A stretch of DNA of 64,000 nt from Anaerocolumna aminovalerica (GCF_900115365.1 NZ_FOWD01000004.1:153308-217307), one strand, 5' to 3'; shown: positions 35,256-45,239, numbered from the stretch's first letter. The notes: generated by a model from the sequence alone, not told the origin. Numbers and translations: made by a program.

Positions 35256-36105
35256 TAATGCTTTAGAATTAAAGGGAATAAGCAAAGACTTTCCCGGTTT
35301 CAAGTTAAACAATATCAGTTTTTCCTTGCCCAAAGGGTATATCATGGGGCTTGTTGGTCCGAATGGAGCCGGAAAAACAACTACTATACAGCTTATTCTT
35401 AATATGCTAGAAAAGGATGCCGGGGAGATATTAGTTTTTGGCAAGGACAACGTAGAAAGTGAAAATGCCATAAAGCAGGATATTGGGGTTGTATTTGACA
35501 GTATATTTTATGTGGATAGCTGGACGATCAAAGATACGGAAAAGGCCGTTTCTCTCTTTTATGAGGATTGGAAACATGATGTTTTTAACGAAATGATAAA
35601 ACGGTTTGACTTACCACAAAATAAAAAAATTGGAGAGTTATCCCGTGGTATGCAAATGAAGCTGATGCTTGCTTGTGCTTTTTCACATAATGCTAAGCTT
35701 CTTATACTAGACGAGCCAACAAGCGGGCTTGATCCTGCTATCCGGGATGAGTTTTTAGAAATTCTACAAGAATATATAAAGGATGGTGAAAGGAGTGTCT
35801 TATTCTCTACCCACATTACAACGGATTTAGAACGGGTAGCAGATTATATTACGTTTATAAATCGAGGTGAATTAGTTTATACCGGTAGTATAGATGAACT
35901 TTTAGGCAGTTACCGACTTATTAAAGGCAGGGCGAGGGATTTAACTGCAGAGCTTAAAAAAAGCATTGTTGGTTTAAGGAAAACCGACATGGGCTTTGAA
36001 GGTCTTATGGAAGCAAAAAAAGCTACGCAGTTTAAGAATTGTGTCATTGATGGTGCAACAATTGACGATATTGTTATCTGTATGAGCAAAGGGGGTACAA
36101 GATAA
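35248..36105 (+). CDS. ABC transporter ATPase (YtrB-like)
   Basis: The 285-residue ATPase has GPNGAGKTTTIQLIL, a shortened signature LSRGMQMKLMLACA (Ser-Arg-Gly in place of SGG), and LLILDEPTSGLDP. ATG 35248 follows GGAGG within the end of the GntR gene; the frame is open upstream but without a ribosome site. It works with the permease encoded next. Substrate unknown; such modules often respond to wall-active antibiotics. Confidence 0.88.
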   Translation: MIDNALELKGISKDFPGFKLNNISFSLPKGYIMGLVGPNGAGKTTTIQLILNMLEKDAGEILVFGKDNVESENAIKQDIGVVFDSIFYVDSWTIKDTEKAVSLFYEDWKHDVFNEMIKRFDLPQNKKIGELSRGMQMKLMLACAFSHNAKLLILDEPTSGLDPAIRDEFLEILQEYIKDGERSVLFSTHITTDLERVADYITFINRGELVYTGSIDELLGSYRLIKGRARDLTAELKKSIVGLRKTDMGFEGLMEAKKATQFKNCVIDGATIDDIVICMSKGGTR

Positions 36106-36755
36106 TGACAGGCTTTTTAAGGATTACAAAATTGGACTTTTTTACAATGAAGGCACAGCTTGTTTCGTATTTATCATTGGTTCTAATCGTGATAATGTAT
36201 GCTTTCATGGATTCATCAGTTACTATATTGTGCATAACCGGTGCATGGTTCGTAGCGTTATTATCAACAAATATTTTCGCCATACAGGAAAAGAACAATC
36301 TTGACCGCCTATACGGTTCAGTTTCTGTTAGTTTGAAAGACATTGTGCTTGGGCGATATGTTTACGTATTTCTGAACTACCTTACAGCATTTCTTGTGAT
36401 TATTGTATTACACTCTTGCTTCACACTTTTTCAAAATAAAGCATTGGAATTCAACGATATTATGCTTGGTTTTAGTTTATCATTTTTAGTGTTTTCCGCT
36501 ATTACAGGAATACAAATGCCCTTGTTCTTCAAGATGGGCTACACAAAAGCAAAATTTTGGTCTATGGTTCCATTTATAGTTGTAATGGTCTTAGTGGCTG
36601 CCCCAGCTTTTGTATCTGCGTTATACGGTGTAGTTGAGTTTATGCAATCCAATGAAACTGTTTTAATTATAAGTGCCTTACTAGCAAGCTGTCTTATTCA
36701 ATTCTTTTCATATCTGATAGCCATTGTTCTTTATCGCAAACGAAAAAGAGGGTGA
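36105..36755 (+). CDS. ABC-2 type permease
   Basis: The 216-residue protein has six hydrophobic segments and no other domain. It starts on the A of the ATPase stop codon (TAATG), so the two are translationally coupled. It is the membrane partner of the ATPase encoded upstream. Confidence 0.8.
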   Translation: MTGFLRITKLDFFTMKAQLVSYLSLVLIVIMYAFMDSSVTILCITGAWFVALLSTNIFAIQEKNNLDRLYGSVSVSLKDIVLGRYVYVFLNYLTAFLVIIVLHSCFTLFQNKALEFNDIMLGFSLSFLVFSAITGIQMPLFFKMGYTKAKFWSMVPFIVVMVLVAAPAFVSALYGVVEFMQSNETVLIISALLASCLIQFFSYLIAIVLYRKRKRG

Positions 36756-37089
36756 TTATATGAGGTGCAAAGCCTTCATTCACAGCTTTGCCTCATAAAC
36801 CTACCTTGACCTTCGTGAGGATGGAAAACCACATGGCTTTCCATCCTCACGAAGGTATGAATAACCTCTATTGGGCAAAGCGTACGTCCTTAAATACACT
36901 AATTTTTATAGCACTTAATTCGTCCAAATGGATAAAAACGTCCCGATTGGATAAGAATTATGCTCTACAATTTGTTATTGTAAAAAATGAAATGTCTTCG
37001 GACATTTTTCTTTATGAATGGCGGTTAGTTAAATCTAACCAAATATTAGAAGGATTTATTTCTTTTTTAAGAAAGGAGTGGGAGGGCTT
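36756..37089. other. Structured intergenic region with three hairpins
   Basis: Hairpin 1: TGAGGTGCAAAGC (36761-36773) with GCTTTGCCTCA (36785-36795). Hairpin 2: a perfect 18-bp stem (36810-36827 with 36838-36855, arm CCTTCGTGAGGATGGAAA). Hairpin 3: AAATGTC-TTCG-GACATTT near 36989-37008 followed by TTC, a likely terminator. An open frame spans part of this (36788-37135) but runs through the hairpins and overlaps the next gene, so it is not called. Confidence 0.6.
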
Positions 37090-37812
37090 GTGGAACAAAA
37101 ATTCAGAGCAGCAAAACCTGACCCTAGGATATTGATTTTACAGATTATTGTTATGTCTGTGCTTAGTTTTTCTTTTGGTAACTGGACTGCGGTAATACTT
37201 TTATTTGTGGCAGTGGATGTGCTGATATGGATTTTCTTTGATTGGCGGACAAGTGCAAAATTTCTTTTGGGTTATTTTTTTGTGTTTTTTCTCCAACAAC
37301 TGCTTCAAAAGATTTATATTCCGGTATTGTCTTTTCTGTTTCCTATGTTTCTCATGGTAATTATCCGGGCAATGCCGGTGTATATGACTTGCGGTATATT
37401 GATACGGAAGACACCAATGAATGAATTGATGACAGCGTTGAGAAAATTTCGTATCCCCATGATTGTATTAATCCCCATGGCAGTTATGTACCGGTATATC
37501 CCAACGATTCGTCAGGAAATTGTTTATGTCCATGAGAGTTTGGTAATGCGTGGATTGCATTCTTCTGTCTGGAAGATAATGCGTCATCCTGTAAGAAGTA
37601 TAGAGCATTTCATAATTCCATTGTTATTTAGAAGTGAAAAGATAACGGAGGAATTGTCAGCGGCAACCCTTTGTAAAGGTCTTAGCTTGGAGAGGGAAAG
37701 AACTTGCTGTACGGATGTGAGGCTGGAGAAAGAAGATTTTCTGTATCTGTTCATACTTTTCATAGCGGTTGGAGTATTGATTTATGTTAATACCAAACTG
37801 TATCTGTTTTAG
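37090..37812 (+). CDS. ECF-type transporter transmembrane subunit (EcfT-like)
   Basis: The ~240-residue protein has several membrane segments and the EcfT/CbiQ coupling signature in its C-terminal half (AVMYRYIPTIRQEIVYVHESLVMRG). It sits directly before the two-domain ATPase and an S-component-like protein, completing an energy-coupling-factor importer. Start is uncertain between GTG 37078 and GTG 37090; GGAGGG and AAAGGAG favour the latter. Confidence 0.85.
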   Translation: MEQKFRAAKPDPRILILQIIVMSVLSFSFGNWTAVILLFVAVDVLIWIFFDWRTSAKFLLGYFFVFFLQQLLQKIYIPVLSFLFPMFLMVIIRAMPVYMTCGILIRKTPMNELMTALRKFRIPMIVLIPMAVMYRYIPTIRQEIVYVHESLVMRGLHSSVWKIMRHPVRSIEHFIIPLLFRSEKITEELSAATLCKGLSLERERTCCTDVRLEKEDFLYLFILFIAVGVLIYVNTKLYLF

Positions 37813-37823
37813 GAGGTGATGAT

Positions 37824-39329
37824 TTGGAAAAGAATATGGAATACCCTGTATTGAAAATGGAACATTTTTGTTTTACATATGCCGGTTCAGAAAGTCCCAG
37901 TCTTTCTGATGTAACGCTGACAATTAAACAAGGGGAATTTGTTTTACTTACCGGAAAAAGCGGGTGTGGCAAAACGACTTTTACAAGATGTTTAAATGGC
38001 CTAATCCCGGATTTCTTTGAAGGAAATCTATATGGGAACTGTTGTGTATGGGGAATGGATATTAAGAACCATGAAGCAGGCGACTATTCCCAATTTATCG
38101 GTTCTGTGTTTCAAGACCCACGTTCACAGTTTTTTACCCTCCATGTAAAAACAGAAATTCCTTTTACCAGTGAGAATTTGGGTGTGCCAAGAGAACAGAT
38201 ACAAAAGGGGTGTCAGGAAGCTGTCAATGTTTTAGAGATAAAACATCTTTTAAGTAAAAGTATCTTTCATTTGTCCAGTGGAGAAAAACAGAAAGTAGCT
38301 GTTGCATCAGCCTATGCAGCAGGAGTTCATGTGTTTGTTTTAGACGAACCCTCAGCCAACTTAGATGAAGAGGGAACAAAACAGCTTTTTGAAGTATTAA
38401 AAAAGCTAAAAGAACAGGGACACACTATAATTATATCGGAACATAAAATTCATTATCTGAAAGAGTTAGTGGATCGTATAATACTTGTGCAAGACGGAAA
38501 AATCAAGGAGGATATGACTGGAAAAGAATTTTCATTAAAGCCTTCACAATGGTTTTTCGAGAATGGATTACGCCAAATTGATTTATCTGCTATTATGCCA
38601 ACTCTTCCATATAAAGATTGCTTTCAAAATGCCATCCAGATAAGAGCAGAAGACATCTCATTTTACTATGATAAAAAGATATCTCTGTGGAAAAATGTTT
38701 CTTTTGAAGCTGGTAGCGGAGATATTGTTGGAGTGATCGGAAAAAATGGAGCGGGAAAAAGCACCCTATTCCGGGTTTTGATGGGGCTGGAAAAATCAAA
38801 ATCCGGAAAGATTTATATTAATCAAAAGTATGCTGCAAAAGGGCGCAGAAAAAAGCACTCTTTCTATGTGATGCAGGATGTGGATTATCAACTCTTTGCT
38901 CCTAGCGTTTTAGAAGAAATGCTGCTTGGAACCTCCAAAACTGAAGAAGAAAAGAAAAAAGCACTGCACCTTCTGGAGTATTTTGGTCTCAATCCTTATG
39001 TTAGCACACATCCATCGGAACTCTCCGGTGGACAAAAGCAGCGGCTGTCTATTGCTTTGGCTTATATGAGTAATGCAGATTTTCTATACTTAGATGAACC
39101 AACCAGCGGGCTTGACGGACAAAATATGTTGTTAGTGAGGGACGCAATTTGTGACCTAGCGAAAAAGGGATGTTGCATATTTGTGATAACACATGATTAT
39201 GAGTTTGCAGCGCAGACCTTCCGTTCACTTCTTATATTCAAACAACGAGAACAGGTGGTTCGAGTCCCGCCAGAGCAATATGATCCCAAATCGCTATATC
39301 AAATTTTTCAAATTAATAAAGGAGAATGA
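37824..39329 (+). CDS. ECF transporter ATPase with two fused ATPase domains
   Basis: The 501-residue protein joins two ABC ATPases. First: GKSGCGKTTFTRCLNGLIP, LSSGEKQKVAVASA, FVLDEPSANLD. Second: GKNGAGKSTLFRVLMGL, LSGGQKQRLSIALAY, LYLDEPTSGLD. It replaces the EcfA/EcfA' pair. It starts with TTG 37824 after a perfect AGGAGGTG. It overlaps nothing but is only 11 bp from the EcfT gene and 3 bp from the next. Confidence 0.9.
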   Translation: MEKNMEYPVLKMEHFCFTYAGSESPSLSDVTLTIKQGEFVLLTGKSGCGKTTFTRCLNGLIPDFFEGNLYGNCCVWGMDIKNHEAGDYSQFIGSVFQDPRSQFFTLHVKTEIPFTSENLGVPREQIQKGCQEAVNVLEIKHLLSKSIFHLSSGEKQKVAVASAYAAGVHVFVLDEPSANLDEEGTKQLFEVLKKLKEQGHTIIISEHKIHYLKELVDRIILVQDGKIKEDMTGKEFSLKPSQWFFENGLRQIDLSAIMPTLPYKDCFQNAIQIRAEDISFYYDKKISLWKNVSFEAGSGDIVGVIGKNGAGKSTLFRVLMGLEKSKSGKIYINQKYAAKGRRKKHSFYVMQDVDYQLFAPSVLEEMLLGTSKTEEEKKKALHLLEYFGLNPYVSTHPSELSGGQKQRLSIALAYMSNADFLYLDEPTSGLDGQNMLLVRDAICDLAKKGCCIFVITHDYEFAAQTFRSLLIFKQREQVVRVPPEQYDPKSLYQIFQINKGE

Positions 39330-39332
39330 AAA

Positions 39333-39938
39333 ATGAATACAAAGAGCAAAAACAGCCGAGTATTAAGAGATTTAATACGTATTGGTGTATTTAGTGCATT
39401 ATGGATTGTTGTTTCATTCCTAATAGCTTGTACAATGGGGTTTTTCCTGCCTTTGCTAATGGTAATGCCTTGTATTCTTGGGGTTGTAGGCGGAATTATT
39501 TACATAGTAATGTTGTCAAAGCTGACCATTAGCGGCGGTATGGTGATTAGTTCAGGACTGTTAGGGGTATGCCTGTTTACCATGGCACCCTATGGGATGA
39601 TGTTTTTTTGTACTTTGGCTGGAGGAATAATAGGAGAAATCATTTACCGTATTATCGGTAAGGATAGTCTCCTAGGGAAAATAACCGGCACTTGCATAAC
39701 TTTACTTGGCCTTGCTATTGGTGAGTATATACCATTTATCTGGATGCAGGATGCCTACTTGGAATTATATTCAGCTAATACCTTTGGCTCTCTGCCCGTA
39801 CTGCAATATGCTATCAATGTAACCTCGGTTCCGGTTATGTTCATTCTTTTGGCTGCTACAGTTGCCTGCACAATACTTGGCTGCTTCTGGGGAAAAAGGA
39901 TTGTAGAGAGGAACTTCAAAAAATCTGTTGCCAAATAG
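39333..39938 (+). CDS. MptD/Trep_Strep-type membrane protein, probable S component
   Basis: The 201-residue protein has five or six membrane segments (LIRIGVFSALWIVVSFLIA at the start, then GMMFFCTLAGGIIGEIIYRI). This is the pattern of the MptD/Trep_Strep family, proposed substrate-binding components of ECF importers. It follows the ATPase by 3 bp. Substrate unknown; the next genes suggest a metal chelate. Confidence 0.78.
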   Translation: MNTKSKNSRVLRDLIRIGVFSALWIVVSFLIACTMGFFLPLLMVMPCILGVVGGIIYIVMLSKLTISGGMVISSGLLGVCLFTMAPYGMMFFCTLAGGIIGEIIYRIIGKDSLLGKITGTCITLLGLAIGEYIPFIWMQDAYLELYSANTFGSLPVLQYAINVTSVPVMFILLAATVACTILGCFWGKRIVERNFKKSVAK

Positions 39939-40043
39939 CTCTGCTTTTCTTTTTTTACAGATTATGTTACCATGTAAAAATGTGATAAGTTCGGGAACTT
40001 TATTAACTTAATAAGCTAATGCAATTACTTTGAGGATAATGTG

Positions 40044-41063
40044 ATGAGTAAATCTGTTATGAATATAGAGGCTTTAAGTCAAAATCTATTCCACGATACG
40101 AAAGTTTATACCCTTGCGGAGGATGAAACAAGCCAGATCATACAAGTGCAAAATGATACCGGAGACGGCCTTATGAGTTCTTATATGGTCTTTCCGGGTG
40201 TCTATCTTATGTTTAATGACTTCCATATGGAACAATGTGAATCTCAATTCCAAGCAGAAGTGGACATGTTATGTATTGACCATTGCAGAGAAGGGCGTAT
40301 TGAGCAGGAAATCAAGAACGGTGCGTATATTTATTTAGGAGCCGGTGATCTTTGTGTGGATCGCCGAATGAACAGCGGCAGACATGTGGAATTTCCATTG
40401 GGACATTATCATGGAGTCAGCATATCCTTTGTCCTAAAGGATGCAAATGAGGGAATCAACTCTTACATTAAGGATTTTCCTGTTGATATTGCCAGACTGA
40501 AAAAGAAATATTGTGATGGCAGAATTAATCTTGTTTTACAAAACGAACAGGGATTAGAAGGTATACTTGCTGACTTATATGCCGTTCCGGCACAAATTCG
40601 TTTACCTTATTTTCGTGTTAAGATACAGGAGCTTTTATTATATCTTGATGCCCTGGAGATTCCGGCTACTCAAATGGAACGTCCATACTTTTTCAAGACA
40701 CAGGTAGAAAAAACAAAGGCGATTCACACCCTGATGACTAACAATATGGAGCAGCATTTTACCTTGCAGGAGTTATCGGAACGCTTTGATTTCCCTATGA
40801 CTGCCATGAAGAATTGCTTTAAAAATATTTATGGCGATTCGATTTTCTCCTATATGCGTGTGTATCGAATCAACCAGGCAGCGGTATTACTACGCCGTAA
40901 CAGAGAAAAGAGCGTATTGGAAATCGCTGCACAGATGGGATATGACAGTCCGGGCAAATTCTCCACCGCATTTAAGAAAATCATGGGAGTATCCCCTTTA
41001 ACTTATCGAAAAAGTTCTGTCGGGTTGGATAAAAAACACCCGGACGGAAAAGAAAGAAATTAA
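40044..41063 (+). CDS. AraC-family regulator (YbtA-like position)
   Basis: The 339-residue protein has an effector-binding N-terminal part and a C-terminal double helix-turn-helix (FTLQELSERFDFPMTAMKNCF and VLEIAAQMGYDSPGKFSTAF, then GVSPLTYRK). ATG 40044 is chosen after GAGG rather than GTG 40041. In siderophore loci such as ybt, an AraC-type sensor sits beside a pair of half ABC transporters exactly as here. A terminator follows at 41080. Confidence 0.85.
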   Translation: MSKSVMNIEALSQNLFHDTKVYTLAEDETSQIIQVQNDTGDGLMSSYMVFPGVYLMFNDFHMEQCESQFQAEVDMLCIDHCREGRIEQEIKNGAYIYLGAGDLCVDRRMNSGRHVEFPLGHYHGVSISFVLKDANEGINSYIKDFPVDIARLKKKYCDGRINLVLQNEQGLEGILADLYAVPAQIRLPYFRVKIQELLLYLDALEIPATQMERPYFFKTQVEKTKAIHTLMTNNMEQHFTLQELSERFDFPMTAMKNCFKNIYGDSIFSYMRVYRINQAAVLLRRNREKSVLEIAAQMGYDSPGKFSTAFKKIMGVSPLTYRKSSVGLDKKHPDGKERN

Positions 41064-41079
41064 ATAAATTGATACACTT

Positions 41080-41112
41080 GGATTGGTTAAGCATTTAACC
41101 AATCCATTTTTT
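41080..41112 (+). terminator. Terminator after the AraC gene
   Basis: Perfect 11-bp stem GGATTGGTTAA-GCAT-TTAACCAATCC (41080-41105) followed by a T run. Confidence 0.88.
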
Positions 41113-41189
41113 ATGAAAGATAAATAAAGGGCTAGGTTTATAGGTTCCCTATTGAATAACCTAAAATTTTATACAAGGAGAAAAGTTTA

Positions 41190-42974
41190 ATGAAGAAAAA
41201 GAACTGGTTAAGCATACTGATGTCCTTTGCATCTATCTGCAAAGTAAAAATGATATTGGCTGTGATGTTTGCGATCCTCAGTGTTTTTGGCGGCATGATT
41301 CCGTATTTTGGTGTCTATGCACTGATTCGGCTCGCAATATTAAATGAACTGACACCTGGAAGTCTTTTGCTATGGTGCTCCGTTTGCGGGGGAGGGTTTA
41401 TATTGCAAATTGTTTGCTATGCAATTTCGACTACCTTTGCCCATGTCTCTGCATATACGATTTTAGAACAAATCCGGATAAATATGGCACAGCGCCTGTT
41501 ACAAGCTCCACTTGGTGAAATTACAAGCCAACAGGCGGGGAAGCTTAAGGATATTTTTTTAGATAAAGTGGGAACGATCGAGCTTCCTCTGGCTCATGTA
41601 ATTCCGGAAGTGGGTTCCAGTTTACTATTACCTTTAGCGATGTTTATTTACTTGATTAGTATCGATTGGCGGATGGCACTTGCAACCCTTGCCACATTGC
41701 CCCTTTGTATAATTCCCATGCTGTCTGGGAAAGCACGGGAGAACTTTAACAAGAATTACACTGCCTATATGGAGGCCAACGACCATGTAAACAACGTTAT
41801 TGTAGAGTATATAGAGGGGATTGAGGTGGTCAAAACCTTTAACCAAGGGGCAACTTCTTATGAAAAATATGCAGGGGCAGTCAGTTCATTTAAAGATTTT
41901 ACCATGGCATGGTTTTTAAGCAGTTGGAAAACACTTACCCTAATGTCCTCGGTTCTGCCTACCACGCTGTTAGCCACAGTTCCAGTAGGACTGATGCTTT
42001 TCATCAATGGAAGTCTGAATGTGTCTGAACTGACCATCTGCTGCATTCTAGCTCTTGGTCTGGTTACACCTCTTATCAAATTCACAACCTATATTAACTT
42101 GGGAAAAACTATGGAATATGCAATTCTCTCCGCCAGTGAGCTGCTGGATTTGCCTGAATTGCCGGATGGTAAGATTCCCCAAATCCCCAGGGAATATTCG
42201 ATTTCCCTGAAAAATGTTTCTTTTTCCTATACAGGGCAGAAAAGTGGCAATGTGCTTCATCAGATTAATTTGGAGATACTCCAAGACAAAGTGACTGCAT
42301 TAGTGGGACCGTCAGGGGGCGGAAAATCCACCGTTGCCAAACTGATTGACCGCTTTTGGGATGTCAGCAGCGGTTCCATAAGTATTGGTGGAATTGATAT
42401 CAGAGAAATTCCTCTTGCTGAACTTTCTAAAATAGTTAGCTTTGTGACACAGGATAATTTTTTATTCAACTGTTCATTAAAAGAAAATATCCGGCTTGGT
42501 AATCCTACTGCAACAGACGAAGAGGTATTCCAGGCGGCACGGGCTGCAAGATGTGAGGAGTTTATCAGTAAACTGGAAAAAGGATGGGATACCTCCGCCG
42601 GAGAAGCCGGCAAATATCTTTCAGGCGGTGAAAAACAGAGGATTTCCATTGCTCGTGCCATACTGAAAAATGCCCCCATCGTCATTCTTGACGAGGCTAC
42701 AGCATTTACAGACCCGGAAAATGAAGATAAAATTCAACAGTCTATTATGCAGCTTGCTAGAGGTAAAACCCTATTAGTTATTGCTCATCGGCTTTCAACA
42801 ATAAAAAATGCGGATCAAATTGCTGTTATAGAGAAAGGTCGTATTGTTGCTGTAGGCAGACAGGGAGAATTGCTAAAAACCTGCCCGCTATACGAGCGGC
42901 TCTGGAATGCTCATGTTGGAGCCAAACAGTGGGCTGTTACAGTTAGAGGAAAGGAGGTTAGTGGGGATGTTTAA
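41190..42974 (+). CDS. Half-size ABC transporter, YbtP/IrtA-like (membrane + ATPase)
   Basis: The 594-residue protein has an exporter-fold membrane domain (five to six segments, about residues 15-290). A C-terminal ATPase follows with GPSGGGKST, LSGGEKQRISIARAIL, IVILDEATAFTD and AHRLST. The Walker B stretch reads ATAFTDPENE where most members have ATASVDPE. The same AFTDPENE change is a known feature of the YbtP-like siderophore importers. It overlaps the next gene by 8 bp, and the two would form a heterodimer. Confidence 0.85.
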   Translation: MKKKNWLSILMSFASICKVKMILAVMFAILSVFGGMIPYFGVYALIRLAILNELTPGSLLLWCSVCGGGFILQIVCYAISTTFAHVSAYTILEQIRINMAQRLLQAPLGEITSQQAGKLKDIFLDKVGTIELPLAHVIPEVGSSLLLPLAMFIYLISIDWRMALATLATLPLCIIPMLSGKARENFNKNYTAYMEANDHVNNVIVEYIEGIEVVKTFNQGATSYEKYAGAVSSFKDFTMAWFLSSWKTLTLMSSVLPTTLLATVPVGLMLFINGSLNVSELTICCILALGLVTPLIKFTTYINLGKTMEYAILSASELLDLPELPDGKIPQIPREYSISLKNVSFSYTGQKSGNVLHQINLEILQDKVTALVGPSGGGKSTVAKLIDRFWDVSSGSISIGGIDIREIPLAELSKIVSFVTQDNFLFNCSLKENIRLGNPTATDEEVFQAARAARCEEFISKLEKGWDTSAGEAGKYLSGGEKQRISIARAILKNAPIVILDEATAFTDPENEDKIQQSIMQLARGKTLLVIAHRLSTIKNADQIAVIEKGRIVAVGRQGELLKTCPLYERLWNAHVGAKQWAVTVRGKEVSGDV

Positions 42975-44715
42975 GACTATAAAAAGAATTATCTCCTGGA
43001 TAGGACCTTATAAAAAAAGACTGTATCTTGGTACACTTTGCGCTTTTTTATCGTCATGGTGTACGGCTGTTCCGGTCATAACCGCGGCCTGGGCCCTTAA
43101 TAAAGCTATCTCTAATATGGAGGAGGGCACAGACTTGACTTATACTATTGTATGGCAATCCTTACTTATTATCTCCGTATCGGTTTTTCTTAGATTTTTG
43201 CTTTCCTATACACGTGCAAGATTGCAGGATAGCATTGGTACTGAACGGGCCGCAGAGGAAAGACTACGCATTGGAGATATGCTAAAACGTGTTTCCCTTG
43301 GGTACTTTTCTAAAAATAGTACCGGGGAAATTTTGGCTGACCTTACCAGTGAATTTTCTCAGCTTGAACTAAATGGCATGAGTATGATTAACAACGTATT
43401 GAATGGATATATCAATTTTCTGGCTATTGCAATTTGCCTTTGCTTATTTAGCTGGCAAGCGGCGATTACTGCCATCGTAGGTGTGCTATTATCTGCCCTT
43501 GCATTACAGGGGATTAACCATCAAAGTAAAAAAAACTCTCCTGATAATCAAAAGGCAAGCGAAATGCTTGCAGGTACGGTACTTGAGTATGTCAGGGGTA
43601 TTCCGGTAGTGAAATCCTTTGGGCAGGAAGGTCCTGCTTTTGAAGGGTTCCGTAAAGCCTGCCGCGAAAGCAGAAAAATCAACATTGGTATTGAAAAATC
43701 CTATATTCCTTGGAACACGCTGCATCTTCTTGCGCTAAAGCTGGCATCAGTCATAATTGTATTAATTACAGCATGGCACACAATGGATGGAACTATGACC
43801 CTCCCGGTCTTACTGCTAATGGCGATGTTCTCCTTCTCCATGTTTGGAAACATAGAAGCTATTAATGATTCTGCCCATGTACTTGGTATGATAGGTGCAG
43901 CTATGGATAAAATCGACAAATTAGAGCAGACAGATTTTATTGATCAGGATGGTACTGATATAAAGATTGATTCTTTTGATATTTGCTTTAACCACGTATC
44001 ATTTGGCTATGGCAGCAAAGAAATCATACATAATGCGAGTTTTACTGCTCGCCAGAATACCACAATAGCCATAGTGGGGCCGTCAGGAAGCGGAAAAACC
44101 ACCCTTTGCAATCTTATGACACGTTTTTATGATGTGGATAGTGGAGAGATTACCGTCGGCGGACACGATGTCCGGGAATTCACCTGTGACAGTCTGATGA
44201 AGAACTTCAGTATGGTATTTCAAAATGTCTATCTATTCCGGGACACCATAGGGAATAATATCCGCTTTGGTAAACAGGATGCCACAAAAGAGGAAATCAT
44301 TGCAGCCGCAAAAGCAGCCTGCTGTCATGAGTTTATTTCAACTTTGCCCGAAGGATATGACACCATGGTGGGGGAAGGAGGATCTTCCCTTTCTGGCGGT
44401 GAAAAGCAGAGGATTTCTATTGCACGGGCGATTCTAAAAAATGCCCCAATTGTAATTTTAGATGAAGCAACTGCAAGCATCGACCCAGAAAATGAACATC
44501 TGATCCAACAGGCGATTTCAGCACTTACTCAGGGTAAAACGATTATAACCATAGCCCATCGCCTTGCTACCATTGAACAGGCGGATCAAATAATTGTCCT
44601 TGATAATGGCCGTATTGCTCAAAAGGGAAATCATCAGGAATTGATAATGCAAGATGGTATTTACAAGAATTTCGTTTCTATCCGTCAACGTGCTGAAGGG
44701 TGGAGCATTACTTAA
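42967..44715 (+). CDS. Half-size ABC transporter, YbtQ/IrtB-like (membrane + ATPase)
   Basis: The 582-residue protein has the same build as its neighbour: membrane domain, then GPSGSGKTTLCNLM, LSGGEKQRISIARAIL, IVILDEATASIDPENEH and AHRLAT. Here the ATPase site keeps the canonical ASIDPE. ATG 42967 after GGAGG...GGGG starts the family's usual N-terminus; an open frame upstream lacks a ribosome site. Partner of the preceding protein. Confidence 0.85.
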   Translation: MFKTIKRIISWIGPYKKRLYLGTLCAFLSSWCTAVPVITAAWALNKAISNMEEGTDLTYTIVWQSLLIISVSVFLRFLLSYTRARLQDSIGTERAAEERLRIGDMLKRVSLGYFSKNSTGEILADLTSEFSQLELNGMSMINNVLNGYINFLAIAICLCLFSWQAAITAIVGVLLSALALQGINHQSKKNSPDNQKASEMLAGTVLEYVRGIPVVKSFGQEGPAFEGFRKACRESRKINIGIEKSYIPWNTLHLLALKLASVIIVLITAWHTMDGTMTLPVLLLMAMFSFSMFGNIEAINDSAHVLGMIGAAMDKIDKLEQTDFIDQDGTDIKIDSFDICFNHVSFGYGSKEIIHNASFTARQNTTIAIVGPSGSGKTTLCNLMTRFYDVDSGEITVGGHDVREFTCDSLMKNFSMVFQNVYLFRDTIGNNIRFGKQDATKEEIIAAAKAACCHEFISTLPEGYDTMVGEGGSSLSGGEKQRISIARAILKNAPIVILDEATASIDPENEHLIQQAISALTQGKTIITIAHRLATIEQADQIIVLDNGRIAQKGNHQELIMQDGIYKNFVSIRQRAEGWSIT

Positions 44716-44772
44716 CCGATACGGAGAATAGAATATACCATGCAGACTACTGCTCATCAGATTTTAGTCTAA

Positions 44773-45099
44773 TTATATATTATTGATTTCATCTTCAGAA
44801 TGTTTATCCGGCTGACGGGTTTTGTTGGGGTTACTTGGAAACCATCCTTTTTTTACTCTTTGTGTTTGTTCAAATAGTTCCCGGATGGCCCATAAAAAGG
44901 AAAAGCCCAACACAGATAAAAGTATTGATAACACGGATAATTCTATAAAAAGAGATAAGGAAATAAAAAGCAGCCCCATTATCAAAAACAATGGCCATAC
45001 CTTTGAGCCAAGATAATATTCCGTTTTTATAACAACAGGATGCATAATACCGATTATCAAGAACACACCAATACCAATCATTAATCCATCATAATTCAT
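44773..45099 (-). CDS. DUF4491 membrane protein
   Basis: The 108-residue protein has three hydrophobic segments and the conserved DUF4491 layout: GLMIGIGVFLIIGIMHPVVI, KTEYYLGSKVWPLFLIMGL, then GFSFLWAIRELFEQTQRVKKGWFPSNP split across the end. The family is common in Lachnospiraceae-type clostridia and has no known function. It is convergent with the ABC transporter genes. Confidence 0.85.
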   Translation of the reverse strand: MNYDGLMIGIGVFLIIGIMHPVVIKTEYYLGSKVWPLFLIMGLLFISLSLFIELSVLSILLSVLGFSFLWAIRELFEQTQRVKKGWFPSNPNKTRQPDKHSEDEINNI

Positions 45100-45239
45100 A
45101 TATGATACACTCCATTCGATAAGTTTTATGTAATTATATTATATCATTCTTTTGTTAAAATAGTTGTATTTTATAAGTTAAACTGCCGGATTTTCGATAA
45201 TTATCACAATTATATCATAGAAGTATTTAATTTAATGAA

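Noticed and set aside
36788..37135. 115-codon open frame before the ECF operon
   Set aside because: It runs through two strong hairpins and a terminator, overlaps the EcfT gene start and shows no family features.
39250..39275. tRNA-like GGTTCGAGTCCCGCC in the ECF ATPase gene
   Set aside because: It resembles a T-arm, but no acceptor, D-arm or anticodon arm lies around it, and it is within a well-conserved coding frame.
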